From Clostridium formicaceticum (GTDB lineage: Bacteria; Bacillota; Clostridia; Peptostreptococcales; Natronincolaceae), in NCBI RefSeq assembly GCF_001854185.1, contig NZ_CP017603.1, positions 1,178,001 through 1,242,000 on the forward strand: a DNA stretch of 64,000 bases. The letters run 5' to 3'. The notes below the pieces were generated by a model, which saw only the letters and a program-made list of their open reading frames with translations, had not been told where the DNA came from and searched no databases. Numbering within the stretch: the stretch's first letter is position 1; each line of letters starts with the position of its first letter. This document shows, piece after piece, positions 7,855-17,851 of this stretch. Position numbers and translations under genes: made by a program.

Positions 7855-8077
7855 AAAAGTTTACTCTCTATTAAATTTCTAAAAAGTTTTGAATTTTCCT
7901 TTTAATAATGAAGAGTTTTTATATATTTTTTTGTTTTTTTATAATAAAACCTAGAACATTTCACTAATAATACAAATTTTAAAAGAATATAATGATTTAT
8001 AACAATTATCCGTTCAGAAAAATAGAATGAAGTAAAAAGTCATTATTATAAGGCTATTTATTGAGGAGGCTTGCCCG

Positions 8078-8347
8078 ATGCTGCGTATGATTATAACAAC
8101 CTTTTTTATTGTATTTATTGCAGAATTAGGGGATAAAACCCAACTCCAGACCATGCTGCTGGTAACACAATGCAAATCTGTATGGCCGGTATTTATAGGG
8201 GCTTCTTTAGCACTAATATTTAGTTCTCTCATTGGTGTCTTTGCTGGAGCATTTTTAACAAAATATATTCCCACCTATTATTTGCAAACAGCTGCTGGTG
8301 TTGCTTTTGTTGTTATAGGTGTTCTTACCTTAACAGGAAAGATTTAG
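8078..8347 (+). CDS. GDT1/UPF0016 family membrane protein, half-size
   Basis: The 89-residue protein has three hydrophobic segments and the family's ion-binding motif ELGDKTQ at residues 16-22. This is one copy of the repeat that occurs twice in eukaryotic TMEM165/GDT1 and bacterial MntX/MneA-type manganese or calcium exporters. Half-size forms must dimerise, and usually two genes lie side by side; here only one is visible. The start follows TTGAGGAGGCTTGCCCG. A terminator follows at 8376. The cation specificity cannot be read from sequence. Confidence 0.8.
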   Translation: MLRMIITTFFIVFIAELGDKTQLQTMLLVTQCKSVWPVFIGASLALIFSSLIGVFAGAFLTKYIPTYYLQTAAGVAFVVIGVLTLTGKI

Positions 8348-8375
8348 TTAAAAAACAGAATTTCTTTATGCAAAA

Positions 8376-8413
8376 AAGATTACTAAATATATTCTAGTAA
8401 TCTTTTATCGTTA
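8376..8413. terminator. Bidirectional terminator between the GDT1-family gene and noc
   Basis: AAAAGATTACTA and TAGTAATCTTTT form a 12-base perfect stem around a nine-base loop. It lies between two converging genes and probably serves both. Confidence 0.85.
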
Positions 8414-8433
8414 AATTATATTTTGCGTTAATA

Positions 8434-9231
8434 CTAGCCTTTAGGTATCTTAACGGTTACCTCTATAAAATCTCCTTTATCTACCTGTTTAAACTCCGCT
8501 TTCTCCTGCTTATCTTTGATAGCATCGTAAGCCTGTTTAATGGTATTAATGTATATTTTATAGTTCATAAAACTTTTAATTTTTTGTTGTCTCTTAGGTT
8601 CTTCTTCTGCCGTTATTTCCTCTAGCATACTTTGTATAAGCTCTTCAGTTTTTTTAACATTATAGTCGTTTTTTATTACCTTTTCTAAAGCTAAAACCCT
8701 TAATTCATCATCAGGAAGCTTGAGTAAAGCTCTAGCATGTCTTTCTGTCAAATGACTTTCTAGTAGTTTTTGTTTAATATCTTCTCTCAATCGAAGAATT
8801 CTTAGCTTATTTGCAATGGTGGATTGGTTTTTTCCTATACGTATAGCTAATTCTTGTTGTGTTAGACCGTGATCCTCAATTAAATTGAAATAACCTTCTG
8901 CTTCTTCTATAAAATTCAAATCTTCCCTTTGAAGATTTTCTATAATCGCTAAAATAGCAGAATCCTTATCACTAATTTGATGATTAATAATAGCAGGTAT
9001 TGTTTTGAGATTAGCTAATTTTGCTGCTTTTACTCTTCTTTCACCAGCGATTAACTCATATTTTCCTTCCCCGATCTGCCGCACGCTTATAGGTTGTAAC
9101 ACACCATATACTTTTATAGATTGACTCAGCTCTTGTAAACTTGCCTGAGAAAAAGTTTTTCTAGGTTGATAAGGGTTGGAAATAACAGAATCTATACATA
9201 TTTCTAGAACTTTTCTTTCAGTAGCACTCAT
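8434..9231 (-). CDS. noc: Nucleoid occlusion protein Noc (ParB paralogue)
   Basis: This ParB-family protein is 265 residues from the ATG at 9231. It has the CTPase-type motifs NPYQPRKTF, LIAGERRVKAAK and IENLQREDLN, and the helix-turn-helix QQELAIRIGKNQSTIANKLRIL. It sits directly upstream of rsmG on the minus strand, the position noc has in Bacillus. Noc binds its DNA sites, spreads, associates with membrane and stops division over the nucleoid. An upstream ATG at 9267 would add 12 residues but has no ribosome site, whereas AGAGGGATCGGG precedes 9231. A second chromosomal ParB is the alternative reading. Confidence 0.85.
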   Translation of the reverse strand: MSATERKVLEICIDSVISNPYQPRKTFSQASLQELSQSIKVYGVLQPISVRQIGEGKYELIAGERRVKAAKLANLKTIPAIINHQISDKDSAILAIIENLQREDLNFIEEAEGYFNLIEDHGLTQQELAIRIGKNQSTIANKLRILRLREDIKQKLLESHLTERHARALLKLPDDELRVLALEKVIKNDYNVKKTEELIQSMLEEITAEEEPKRQQKIKSFMNYKIYINTIKQAYDAIKDKQEKAEFKQVDKGDFIEVTVKIPKG

Positions 9232-9363
9232 CCCGATCCCTCTTTTCTTTAAATAAGGAAATTTCATAATACTATTTTTATTCTATAAAAAGTCTTTGAC
9301 TCCTTCTACTGCTACATAGAAAAATATTTTTTTGTTTTACAAAATATTTCTTTTTATCTTTTT

Positions 9364-10080
9364 TTATAGAGGGTTTTTTGTGGGTTTGCCTGCTTTTCTA
9401 GGATATTTTGTTGGAATTTGTTTTGTTTTTTCTATGACTAAAATACTGTGGGTGATATCGCTAAAGGGTAAGGTGATATGTTGTTGATCTACTACTTTAC
9501 CTCCCAGTATCTCAATAGCTCTTTTTCCTTCATGTAGTTCTTCATCTAAAGCTTTACCCTTCTGACAAATAAAAAAACCTCCTACCTTTACAAAAGGCAA
9601 GCAATATTCCACCAAAATATTTAAAGGAGCTACTGCCCTAGCTACTGCATAATCATAAACTTCTCTATGCTTCTTATCTTGACCAAAATCCTCAGCTCTT
9701 CCATGAATAAATTCTACATCTTTAAGTTCTAGTTGAAGACATACTTCCTTTAAAAAATTAATTCTTTTATTTAAAGAATCTAATAAAGTTACCTTCAGTT
9801 CAGGAAAAATCACTTTTAAAGGAATGCCGGGAAAACCTGCTCCCGTACCTACATCGATCACTTTTCCTATTGGCTTTAACTGCTGAACCTTTCCACAGGA
9901 TATGGAATCTAAAAAATGTTTTATAACAACTTCCTTCTCTTCTTCAATCGCTGTTAGATTCATTTTTTTGTTCCATTCCAATAATATATCTTTATAATTC
10001 AATAATTGGTTGATTTGTTTTTCATTGAGCTCTACTCCTAATGCATTGCTTCCTTCTTTTAACAGTGCTGTTAATGTCAT
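9364..10080 (-). CDS. rsmG: 16S rRNA (guanine-527-N7) methyltransferase RsmG
   Basis: The 238-residue Rossmann-fold methyltransferase has the SAM-binding motif VIDVGTGAGFPGIPLKV (about residues 70-86), LLDSLNKRINFL (98-109), and the RAEDFG and YDYAVARAVAPL segments that complete the GidB signature. It methylates G527 in the 530 loop of 16S rRNA. The lysine-rich tail after residue 215 is poorly conserved. The start lies four bases from the end of mnmG, so the two are cotranscribed. Loss of this gene elsewhere gives low-level streptomycin resistance. Confidence 0.95.
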   Translation of the reverse strand: MTLTALLKEGSNALGVELNEKQINQLLNYKDILLEWNKKMNLTAIEEEKEVVIKHFLDSISCGKVQQLKPIGKVIDVGTGAGFPGIPLKVIFPELKVTLLDSLNKRINFLKEVCLQLELKDVEFIHGRAEDFGQDKKHREVYDYAVARAVAPLNILVEYCLPFVKVGGFFICQKGKALDEELHEGKRAIEILGGKVVDQQHITLPFSDITHSILVIEKTKQIPTKYPRKAGKPTKNPL

Positions 10081-10083
10081 TTT

Positions 10084-11979
10084 TTACTCTTTTCCCCCTT
10101 TTTGTCTTCTTTTTTGCTCTAGGTAAACCAGTAAAACAGAAATATCTGCTGGCGAAACACCAGAGATTCTAGAAGCCTGTCCTACGGAAAGAGGTTTAAT
10201 ATTATTCAGTTTTTGCCTTGCTTCTAACCGTAATCCTTCTATTTGATTATAATCAATTTCTTCATTTAGTTTCTTATTTTCTAATTTTTTAAACTGGTCA
10301 ATTTGCTTTAGTTGTTTATCTATATAACCCTCGTATTTTATTACAACTTCACATTGTTTTACTGCATCCTTTAAGATTTCTTCAGGCCTATGAATATCAA
10401 TTGCTGTTATTGTTTCATAAGAAACCTCTGGTCTTTTTAATAAATCATAAAGCGAAACCCCTGTTTTTATAAGAGAACTATTTAAAGTTTCCAATAGAGG
10501 ATTTGCATTATCTGGAGAAACAACTGTTGTTTTTAATCTTTCCATTTCTCTCTCTATTTGCTCTTTCTTGTTTAAATACCTCTGATATCTTTCCTCTGTA
10601 ACCAAACCTGTTTTATAACCCTTTGGCGTCAACCTTAAATCCGCATTATCTTGTCTTAATATCAGTCGATATTCTGCCCTAGAAGTCATCATACGATAGG
10701 GTTCATTGGTTCCTTTTGTAACCAAGTCATCAATCAGTACCCCAATATAAGCTTCTGACCTATCTAATATAAGAGGGTCTCTTTCTTGAATTTTCAGAAC
10801 AGCATTGATCCCTGCCATCAAACCTTGAGCCGCTGCCTCTTCATAACCAGATGTACCATTAAATTGCCCTGCACTAAATAAATTTTGAATATGTTTTGTT
10901 TCTAACGAAGGTTTTAGTTGGGTAGGATCAATACAATCATACTCAATAGCATAGGCTGGCCGCATAATTTTTGCATTTTCTAAACCTATCACTGTTTTTA
11001 TCATTTGTTCTTGAACTTCTTCTGGCAAGCTAGTGGACATACCCTGGAGATACATTTCCTTTGTATCCAGTCCCTCTGGCTCAATAAAAAGTTGATGAGA
11101 AGGTTTATCATGAAAGCGAACAATTTTATCTTCTATAGAGGGACAATACCTTGGACCTATACTCTCCATATCTCCTCTATACATGGCAGAACGATTAATA
11201 TTTTCTGTAATAACTCTTTGGGTTTCTGCTGTCGTCCTAGTTAACCAACAAGGATGCTGTTGTATCTCTAATTTATCATTTAAGAAGGAAAAAGGTACGA
11301 TCTCTTTATCTCCAGCATGTACATCCATTTTAGAAAAATCAATAGTATCTCTATGGATTCTAGCAGGCGTTCCTGTTTTAAACCGTCTCATATTACATCC
11401 TAAAGCCACTAATTTTTCTGAGAGATATTTCGCAGGAAATAATCCATTGGGTCCAGACTCATAATTTACCTCACCCATATATACCTTACTTCTAAGATAA
11501 ACTCCTGTTGCTAATATAACAGCTTTACTATAATATACCGCACCTGTTCTAATAACAACTCCTTTTACCTGATCTTCTTCTACAAGCAAATCTACAACTT
11601 CTGCTTGCTTTAAATCTAGGTTATCTTGATCCTCTATGGTTTTCTTCATTTCTACATGATATTTTAATTTATCTGCTTGGGCTCTTAAGGAATGTACTGC
11701 TGGTCCCTTTGCAGTATTTAACATCTTGCTTTGAATAAAGGCTTTATCAATATTGATGCCCATTTCTCCTCCTAGCGCATCAATTTCTCTAACTAAATGA
11801 CCTTTTCCTGTACCTCCAATAGACGGATTGCAGGGCATCATAGCAATAGCGTCTAAGGTTGTTGTTAATAGCAAAGTTTTTTGCCCCATTCTAGAAGCAG
11901 CAAGAGCCGCCTCGCAGCCAGCGTGACCTGCTCCTACCACAATAACATCATAGCTTCCCGCATTATATCGAATATTCAT
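10084..11979 (-). CDS. mnmG: tRNA uridine-5-carboxymethylaminomethyl synthesis enzyme MnmG (GidA)
   Basis: The 631-residue FAD enzyme begins with [21 protein letters not shown], the dinucleotide-binding GxGxxG. It carries the conserved [37 protein letters not shown], and [18 protein letters not shown] segments. With MnmE it installs the cmnm5 group on U34 of certain tRNAs. Length is normal. The C-terminal [23 protein letters not shown] domain binds MnmE and tRNA. It lies 26 bases after mnmE in the mnmE-mnmG-rsmG-noc direction. Confidence 0.97.
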   Translation of the reverse strand: MNIRYNAGSYDVIVVGAGHAGCEAALAASRMGQKTLLLTTTLDAIAMMPCNPSIGGTGKGHLVREIDALGGEMGINIDKAFIQSKMLNTAKGPAVHSLRAQADKLKYHVEMKKTIEDQDNLDLKQAEVVDLLVEEDQVKGVVIRTGAVYYSKAVILATGVYLRSKVYMGEVNYESGPNGLFPAKYLSEKLVALGCNMRRFKTGTPARIHRDTIDFSKMDVHAGDKEIVPFSFLNDKLEIQQHPCWLTRTTAETQRVITENINRSAMYRGDMESIGPRYCPSIEDKIVRFHDKPSHQLFIEPEGLDTKEMYLQGMSTSLPEEVQEQMIKTVIGLENAKIMRPAYAIEYDCIDPTQLKPSLETKHIQNLFSAGQFNGTSGYEEAAAQGLMAGINAVLKIQERDPLILDRSEAYIGVLIDDLVTKGTNEPYRMMTSRAEYRLILRQDNADLRLTPKGYKTGLVTEERYQRYLNKKEQIEREMERLKTTVVSPDNANPLLETLNSSLIKTGVSLYDLLKRPEVSYETITAIDIHRPEEILKDAVKQCEVVIKYEGYIDKQLKQIDQFKKLENKKLNEEIDYNQIEGLRLEARQKLNNIKPLSVGQASRISGVSPADISVLLVYLEQKRRQKGGKE

Positions 11980-12005
11980 CTTTTATCCCTCCGCATAACT
12001 TATCT

Positions 12006-13391
12006 TTATTTTCCAATACAAAAATTCTTAAAAATATGATCAATGATATCTTCTGCCACTGTATCTCCTGTAATCTCTCCTAATCGTTCCCAAGTATTTT
12101 TTATATCTACTTCAATAAAATCTAGAGGCATTTTTTTCTTGATGGCTTCAATGCCATCTTCCATAGCTTCTAAAGCCTTTTCAAGAGAGTTTTTGTGTCT
12201 TACATTGGTTACTAAAAGTCGCTCCTTTGCTTTAATTTCTCCTTTATAGACTAATTCCTCAATAGCTTCTTCTACTTCCTCTAATCCTTTTTCTTCTATC
12301 AAAGATATTTTTATCACCTTTTTATTTTCCATTAAGTTTTTTATCTTCTCTAAATTTGCCCGCTGAGATAAATCTATTTTATTGATAAGAATAAGCGCTT
12401 TTTTATTTTGAATTAATTCCATAATTTCTATATCTTCTCTTGTTAATTCTGTTGAAATATCCAACATAAAAATAACCAAATCTGCTTTATTAAAAAATTC
12501 TTTAGATTTTTCAACACCTATTTTTTCAACAATATCTTCTGTTTCTCTTATACCAGCAGTATCCATAATTTTTAAAGGTATTCCTCTTATATTCAACTGT
12601 TCTTCAATAACATCCCTTGTGGTACCCGGCACTTCAGTAACAATGGCTCTTGATTCTTTTAATAGAGCATTTAATAAAGAAGACTTTCCTACGTTGGGCT
12701 TCCCTACAATAACAGTATTTAGCCCTTCCCTTAAGATTTTACCTGCATCTGCAGTTTTTAGTAGGTTTTCTATCTCCTTTTTAACCTCTACACCCTTATT
12801 CAATAAATAATCCAAGGTAACTTCATCAATATCTTCTTCTGCAAAGTCTATAGAAACCTCTATATGCGCTAACATATCTAAAAGTTTTTTTCTTGTATGA
12901 TCTACCTTTTTTGACAAAGTCCCCTCTAACTGGTCTAACGCCACATCAAAACCTTTGTCTGTCTTAGCACTGATTAGATCCATTACTGCTTCTGCTTGTG
13001 CCAAATCTATTCTTCCATTAAGAAAAGCTCTTTTTGTAAATTCTCCGGCATCAGCTGCCCTAGCTCCCTTCCTTAACACCAACTGTAATATTTTTTTGAC
13101 AGGAATTACACCGCCATGACAGTTGATTTCTACCACATCTTCCTTCGTATAAGTGTAGGGACCCTTTGTATAATAAGCCAATACCTCATCTATTTTTTCT
13201 CCTGTATCAGGATCAATAATATAACCATAAGTCATTCTTCTAACAGGAAAATCACTTAACTTTTTTCCTGGTTTTGATTGAAAAATCTTATCCACAATAC
13301 TTAAAGCACGATCCCCACTAATTCTAACAATGCCTATACCCGCTTCTCCGGGAGCTGTAGCTATAGCAGCTATTGTATCATCTATGTACAT
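12006..13391 (-). CDS. mnmE: tRNA modification GTPase MnmE (TrmE)
   Basis: The 461-residue protein has the folate-binding N-domain (TIAAIATAPGEAGIGIVRISG), a helical domain, an inserted Ras-like G domain with P-loop GKPNVGKSS (230-238), the DTAG switch and NKID, and the C-terminal CIGK whose cysteine is typical. It is the partner of MnmG in cmnm5U34 synthesis and needs potassium-stimulated GTP hydrolysis. The ATG at 13391 follows AGAGGTGAAATAGAT. A terminator at 13489-13516 separates it from khpB, so it has its own promoter. Confidence 0.97.
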   Translation of the reverse strand: MYIDDTIAAIATAPGEAGIGIVRISGDRALSIVDKIFQSKPGKKLSDFPVRRMTYGYIIDPDTGEKIDEVLAYYTKGPYTYTKEDVVEINCHGGVIPVKKILQLVLRKGARAADAGEFTKRAFLNGRIDLAQAEAVMDLISAKTDKGFDVALDQLEGTLSKKVDHTRKKLLDMLAHIEVSIDFAEEDIDEVTLDYLLNKGVEVKKEIENLLKTADAGKILREGLNTVIVGKPNVGKSSLLNALLKESRAIVTEVPGTTRDVIEEQLNIRGIPLKIMDTAGIRETEDIVEKIGVEKSKEFFNKADLVIFMLDISTELTREDIEIMELIQNKKALILINKIDLSQRANLEKIKNLMENKKVIKISLIEEKGLEEVEEAIEELVYKGEIKAKERLLVTNVRHKNSLEKALEAMEDGIEAIKKKMPLDFIEVDIKNTWERLGEITGDTVAEDIIDHIFKNFCIGK

Positions 13392-13486
13392 ATCTATTTC
13401 ACCTCTGTGCCAATATATTTTATTCGCTTAGATTTTCATTAATTGTTATTATACCAAATTTTTCATGCTACAATACAGTAAAAAAA

Positions 13487-13517
13487 TGAACCCAGTAAAT
13501 AAACTGGGTTTTTCTTA
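13487..13517. terminator. Terminator downstream of khpB
   Basis: AACCCAGT-AAATAA-ACTGGGTT forms a stem with T runs on both sides (TTTTT on the plus strand, TTTTTTT on the minus strand). It ends the rpmH-rnpA-yidD-yidC-khpB block. Confidence 0.8.
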
Positions 13518-13582
13518 TAAGCTATTTGAATTCAACTGTGATAGGATGTCATCCGAATCCTCAATCTTCAGCTATGCTGATC

Positions 13583-14203
13583 TCACTTCCTAACGGTAAT
13601 TGCTACCTTTCTATAGGGCTCTTCCCCTTCGCTATAGGTTTGCACAAAAGGATTTCCCTGTAGTGTAGAGTGAATAATTCTTCTTTCGTAGGGGTTCATA
13701 GGTTCAAGCGTAATGGTTCTTCCGATTTTTTTCACTTTTCTAGCCATTTTATTGGCTAATTTCACTAAAGTCTCTTCTCTTTTCCTTCTATAATCTTCTG
13801 TATCAATAAATACTTTCAAATAGTCTTCTCTATTCTTATTTACTACTAGGCTAGCTAAATACTGTACCGCATCTAATGTTTGTCCTCTTCTACCAATAAC
13901 AACACCCATATTAGGACCCTCTAGATAAATATTTAAAGTATCTCCCTTAGCTTCAATTTGCATTTGTACTTCTAAGTCCATTCCCTTAAATAAGTCCTCT
14001 AAAAATATTTTAACATCATCTTCCGGACGATCAACAACCGTTAATCTTACTTTTGCTAATTTTGTACCAATGAGACCTAAAAACCCCTTAGATGGTATGT
14101 CTATAATTTTTACTTCTACCTGTTCCCTACTTTTTCCTAATTCATTAAGACCTTGCTGAACAGCTTCTTCAATTGTTTTTCCAGTTGATTCTATTGACTT
14201 CAT
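13583..14203 (-). CDS. khpB: RNA-binding protein KhpB/Jag (SpoIIIJ-associated)
   Basis: The 206-residue protein has the Jag-N domain (ESTGKTIEEAVQQGLNELG, residues 4-22; VKIIDIPSKGFLGLIGTKLAKVRL), a KH domain with GVVIGRRGQTLDAVQYLASLVVN (about 106-128), and an R3H domain ending in PMNPYERRIIHSTLQGN. It binds RNA, with KhpA in other Firmicutes, and is linked to cell envelope and division control. It begins three bases after yidC ends, as in most Firmicutes. Confidence 0.92.
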   Translation of the reverse strand: MKSIESTGKTIEEAVQQGLNELGKSREQVEVKIIDIPSKGFLGLIGTKLAKVRLTVVDRPEDDVKIFLEDLFKGMDLEVQMQIEAKGDTLNIYLEGPNMGVVIGRRGQTLDAVQYLASLVVNKNREDYLKVFIDTEDYRRKREETLVKLANKMARKVKKIGRTITLEPMNPYERRIIHSTLQGNPFVQTYSEGEEPYRKVAITVRK

Positions 14204-14205
14204 AA

Positions 14206-14859
14206 TTAATTGGAACCCTCCTTTATTTGAGAATAGGGTTTATTAATAATTACCTGCTGCACTACCTGGAACACGTTACTTACTACCCAATAAAGAGTAA
14301 GTCCAGATGGAAAACTTCTTCCCCATATGAAAATCATCACTGGAAAGAAATATTTCATCATATTTTGTGTTGGATCTTGCTTACCACCAGCTGAAGTCAT
14401 TGTTACACTAGATAGATAGGTAGTAAATCCTGCCAACAAAGGTAGTATAAAAGGATCTGCTTGAGATAAACTTGGTAACCATAAAAAACCAGCCTCTACA
14501 ACTTCTTGAGCAAAACCATGGTTTACAGGATTTCTTAGTACTGAAAACAAACCAATGATAATAGGAAACTGAATTAATAAAGGTAAGCACCCTCCAAAGG
14601 GGCTAACATTATATTCTTTATAGAGTTCCATCACTTTGGTATTCATTTTTTCTTTATCATTTTTATACTTTTCTTGAATTTCTTTTATTTTCGGTTGAAC
14701 TTCCTGCATTTTTTTCATAGACTTTGTCTGTTTAATCGTTAGCGGAACCATGATTAACTTCACGACAACAGTAAAAAGTATAATCGATAAACCATAATCT
14801 CCTACTAACTGATAGATCAGTCTCAATAATGCACCTAACGGTTGTGCAATAATGTCCAA
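14206..14859 (-). CDS. yidC: Membrane protein insertase YidC (short clostridial form)
   Basis: The protein has 217 residues and lacks both the large periplasmic domain of proteobacteria and a lipoprotein signal. It has five membrane segments, beginning with PLGALLRLIYQLVGDYGLSIILFTVVVKLIMVPLT. The conserved hydrophilic-groove basic residue lies in this second segment. QPKIKEIQEKYKNDKEKM forms the cytoplasmic coiled hairpin, and FGGCLPLLIQFPI the next segment. It inserts proteins such as the ATP synthase c subunit. The TTG start at 14859 follows AGGGGGTTTTACG. It is followed by khpB. Confidence 0.93.
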   Translation of the reverse strand: MDIIAQPLGALLRLIYQLVGDYGLSIILFTVVVKLIMVPLTIKQTKSMKKMQEVQPKIKEIQEKYKNDKEKMNTKVMELYKEYNVSPFGGCLPLLIQFPIIIGLFSVLRNPVNHGFAQEVVEAGFLWLPSLSQADPFILPLLAGFTTYLSSVTMTSAGGKQDPTQNMMKYFFPVMIFIWGRSFPSGLTLYWVVSNVFQVVQQVIINKPYSQIKEGSN

Positions 14860-14878
14860 ACGTAAAACCCCCTATATT

Positions 14879-15094
14879 TTATTTTTTTAAAGGGTCATAT
14901 CCTCCTGGATGAAAAGGATGACACCTTAATATTCTTCTCAAAGTTAAATACGTTCCCTTAAAAAAACCATAGGCATTGTATGCCTCTATACTGTATTGAG
15001 AACAACTGGGATAAAACCTACAGGTTGGCGCTTTTAGAGGAGAAATCCATTTCCTATAAAAAGATATCACCCATATACAAAATTTTGTCATCAT
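14879..15094 (-). CDS. yidD: Membrane protein insertion efficiency factor YidD
   Basis: The 71-residue protein has the family core [27 protein letters not shown] with three cysteines, and [13 protein letters not shown] near the C-terminus. YidD (the former alpha-haemolysin-like protein) assists YidC. The ATG at 15094 follows GGAGAGTAT. It lies between rnpA and yidC in the usual order. Confidence 0.93.
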   Translation of the reverse strand: MMTKFCIWVISFYRKWISPLKAPTCRFYPSCSQYSIEAYNAYGFFKGTYLTLRRILRCHPFHPGGYDPLKK

Positions 15095-15125
15095 ATACTC
15101 TCCAGATAAAATTAAATCGTTTTCT

Positions 15126-15467
15126 CTACCTTTTTCGCAATAATTTCTTCATTCCTATTAAATGAAGTAACGCACTCTGTATTTCCTGAAAAGAGGCTCC
15201 ATTACATCCCTGTCTAGCAACAAAGACCAAATCATAACCTTGAATTATTTTCATGTCGTTTAGTCGATAACTTTCCCTCATCTGTCGTTTTACTGTGCTT
15301 CTTACAACACTTTTTCCTACTTTTTTCGAAACCGTGAAGCCTGCCCTATTATAAGTAAAACCATTTTTCTTTATATACAAAATAAGCAACTTATTCGCTA
15401 TAGAGTTTCCCTCTTTATATACTTTGCGAAAATCTTCATTTTTTCTTAATCTATTGGCAGCCTTCAT
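15126..15467 (-). CDS. rnpA: Ribonuclease P protein component
   Basis: The 113-residue basic protein has the RnpA start [20 protein letters not shown] and the RNR-type signature in [25 protein letters not shown] (RNA-binding left-handed crossover). It is the protein cofactor of RNase P and matures tRNA 5' ends. It lies downstream of rpmH. Confidence 0.95.
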   Translation of the reverse strand: MKAANRLRKNEDFRKVYKEGNSIANKLLILYIKKNGFTYNRAGFTVSKKVGKSVVRSTVKRQMRESYRLNDMKIIQGYDLVFVARQGCNGASFQEIQSALLHLIGMKKLLRKR

Positions 15468-15546
15468 ATTTCTCCTCCAATTCTATTTTCCTCACAAATG
15501 GCTGGAAAATAAACATAACTACAGAAAAAGGCCACATAGTGCGGCC

Positions 15547-15681
15547 TTATGCTGTCAATTTCTTTCTGCCTTTTAATCTACGACTTTTTAATACATTTCT
15601 ACCATTTTTCGTCTTCATTCTCTTTCTGAATCCATGCTCTTTACTTCTTTGTCTCTTTTTTGGCTGATATGTTCTTTTCAC
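15547..15681 (-). CDS. rpmH: 50S ribosomal protein L34
   Basis: A 44-codon gene reads (M)[19 protein letters not shown], then [20 protein letters not shown] and KLTA, which is unmistakably bL34. The GTG start at 15681 is preceded by AGAGGGGGTGTACTT. It is the first gene of the leftward block starting beside the origin and is followed by rnpA. Confidence 0.97.
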   Translation of the reverse strand: MKRTYQPKKRQRSKEHGFRKRMKTKNGRNVLKSRRLKGRKKLTA

Positions 15682-15869
15682 AAGTACACCCCCTCTTTAA
15701 GTACTAATGAAGTACTTCTATATAATGAAATAAGCTAGTAGGCATATGCAATTTAGTACATGAAAAACCTATTTTTGAACATACTACAAATAGATTATAA
15801 CGATATTGTTGAGATGTGTCAAGAAAAAGCTCTCTAATAAACTGTGAACAATCTTATTCACATTTTTTG

Positions 15870-16225
15870 ATTATGTGGATAATTTTATAGTTTTTGTTGA
15901 ACTTTTTTTCTATATTTGTTATTATAGTTTTGTTTGTGAATAACTTTGATAAGTTTATTCACTTTATTCTTTTTTATACACAGATTGTGGATAGTGTTGT
16001 GAATAACTTTAAGTTTTCCTTTAACTTTACTTCTCAAATATTTATTTTACTATTTTTTTGCCTATTAAAAATATATGTTGATATTGTTGATAACTCTTTA
16101 TATAATATATAGGAACAACTTTTTACTTATTTATCCACATCTTTATTAATAACCATGTTAGCAAAATTTATTACTTATTTTTTTATAAATTTTTATTTTT
16201 TTTTGTTATTATTGTGGACAAGTCT
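15870..16225. other. oriC: oriC, upstream DnaA-box cluster
   Basis: Boxes related to TTATCCACA lie at 15874-15882 (TGTGGATAA, exact), 15935-15943 (TGTGAATAA), 15974-15982 (TTATACACA), 15986-15994 (TGTGGATAG), 15998-16006 (TGTGAATAA), 16131-16139 (TTATCCACA, exact) and 16213-16221 (TGTGGACAA). The region 15682-16274 is about 80 percent AT, has no plausible gene, and separates the leftward rpmH block from rightward dnaA. Confidence 0.9.
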
Positions 16226-16274
16226 TAGGATAACTTTTTTGTATTAAATTAATAAATAGGAGGACATTTGGGCT

Positions 16275-17615
16275 ATGAAGGAAAATCTGCCTCAAATCTG
16301 GGAACACACCCTGAGGTTAATAAAAGCAGAATTAACAGAAGTAAGTTTTAATACCTGGATCAAGACAATTGAACCTATTTCTTTGCAAAGTAATCAAATT
16401 ATTTTGGGCACACCTAATGATTTTATTAAAGACATCCTAAACAATCGTTACATTACCTTGATTAGTAATGCCTTAAAACAGGCTACCTCTAAGCAATTTG
16501 AAATTAAAATTATTGTACCAACAGAGGATACGATTAAAAGCTTAGAAAAAAACAATCGACAACATAATAGAGCACCTTTAGAAAGTTTATCTAATCTACA
16601 GTTAAACCCAAAATATACCTTTGATACTTTTGTTATAGGGAACAGCAATAGATTTGCTCATGCAGCCTGTGTAGCAGTAGCAGAGTCTCCTGCAAAAGCT
16701 TATAATCCTCTCTTTATCTACGGAGGTGTTGGTCTAGGTAAAACTCACTTAATGAATGCAATAGGTCACTATATATTGCAGCATAATCCCAATACAAAGG
16801 TAGCCTATGTCTCTTCTGAAACTTTTACAAATGAATTAATTAATTCTATAAGAGATGATAGAAATGTAGAATTCAGAAATAAGTATCGCAATGTTGATGT
16901 TCTTTTAATTGATGATATTCAATTCATTGCTGGTAAAGAAAGTACTCAAGAGGAATTTTTCCATACTTTTAATGCATTACATGAATCTAGTAAACAAATT
17001 ATTATCTCTAGTGATAGACCCCCAAAGGACATACCTACCCTTGAAGATCGCCTTCGAACAAGATTTGAATGGGGCCTTATTACAGACATCCAAGCACCTG
17101 ACTTTGAAACAAGAACAGCTATACTAAGAAAAAAGGCTCAAATGGAAAACATTGATGTTCCTGATGAGGTGATGCTCTATATCGCTAAAAAAATCCAATC
17201 AAACATACGAGAATTAGAGGGAGCCCTTATTCGTATTGTTGCTTATTCCTCCCTTACAAATAGTGATGTAACCATAGACTTAGCTAGTGAAGCATTAAAA
17301 GAAATTTTTTCTTCTAAAGCAAGACAGTTGAACACATCGCTTATTAAGGAGGTAATTTCTAATAAATTTCATATAAAATTAGAGGATTTGGATTCTAAAA
17401 AACGCACAAGAGCGATTGCCTATCCTCGTCAAATTGCTATGTATCTCACTAGAGAATTGACAGATCTATCTTTGCCGAAAATTGGAGAAGAATTTGGTGG
17501 AAGAGATCATACGACAGTCATGCATGCTCACGAAAAAATATCAAATGATATAAAAAATGACCCTGATTTAAAGGAGAAAATAGAGAAAATTATTAGTGAT
17601 TTAAAAGGCAATTAG
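16275..17615 (+). CDS. dnaA: Chromosomal replication initiator DnaA
   Basis: The 446-residue protein has domain I ([25 protein letters not shown]), a short linker, the AAA+ domain with Walker [10 protein letters not shown] (150-158), Walker [10 protein letters not shown] and sensor motifs ([10 protein letters not shown]), and domain IV with the DNA-binding signature [15 protein letters not shown] near 413-427. It binds the DnaA boxes flanking its own gene and opens the origin. The start follows AGGAGGACATTTGGGCT. DnaA boxes upstream suggest autoregulation. Confidence 0.98.
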   Translation: MKENLPQIWEHTLRLIKAELTEVSFNTWIKTIEPISLQSNQIILGTPNDFIKDILNNRYITLISNALKQATSKQFEIKIIVPTEDTIKSLEKNNRQHNRAPLESLSNLQLNPKYTFDTFVIGNSNRFAHAACVAVAESPAKAYNPLFIYGGVGLGKTHLMNAIGHYILQHNPNTKVAYVSSETFTNELINSIRDDRNVEFRNKYRNVDVLLIDDIQFIAGKESTQEEFFHTFNALHESSKQIIISSDRPPKDIPTLEDRLRTRFEWGLITDIQAPDFETRTAILRKKAQMENIDVPDEVMLYIAKKIQSNIRELEGALIRIVAYSSLTNSDVTIDLASEALKEIFSSKARQLNTSLIKEVISNKFHIKLEDLDSKKRTRAIAYPRQIAMYLTRELTDLSLPKIGEEFGGRDHTTVMHAHEKISNDIKNDPDLKEKIEKIISDLKGN

Positions 17616-17684
17616 AAGGGACTTATTTATCAACAGGAGGTTGTTCACAGTTTTGAATAACTCTTAGTCATTTATTTTTTTACT

Positions 17685-17850
17685 GAATATGTGGACAACT
17701 CTCACCAGGTACTTAACATTTTATACACATGTGGATAAAAGAATTTTTAAACTGTTTTATCTACTTATCCACAAAAACACAGGCCCTACTACTATTACTA
17801 CTATATTTTTTTATTTATTATATCTATTTTTAAAAGGGAGGATATCCACA
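17685..17850. other. oriC: oriC, downstream unwinding region with DnaA-trios
   Basis: Between dnaA and dnaN lie DnaA boxes at 17690-17698 (TGTGGACAA), 17721-17729 (TTATACACA), 17730-17738 (TGTGGATAA, abutting) and 17765-17773 (TTATCCACA, exact), and a near-match at 17842-17850. After the exact box come a GC-rich spacer (AGGCCC), then TACTACTATTACTACTAT at 17787-17804, then an AT tract to 17833. Read 3' to 5' on the bottom strand the trinucleotides are GAT, GAT, AAT, GAT, GAT: the DnaA-trio of the bacterial basal unwinding system. Confidence 0.9.
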
Positions 17851-17851
17851 G

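Noticed and set aside
8014-8274. Minus-strand ORF opposite the GDT1-family gene
   Set aside because: It is the shadow of a gene with a clear ExGDKT motif and ribosome site.
15894-16112. Plus-strand hydrophobic ORF upstream of dnaA
   Set aside because: Low-complexity AT-rich origin DNA with DnaA boxes throughout; no ribosome site.
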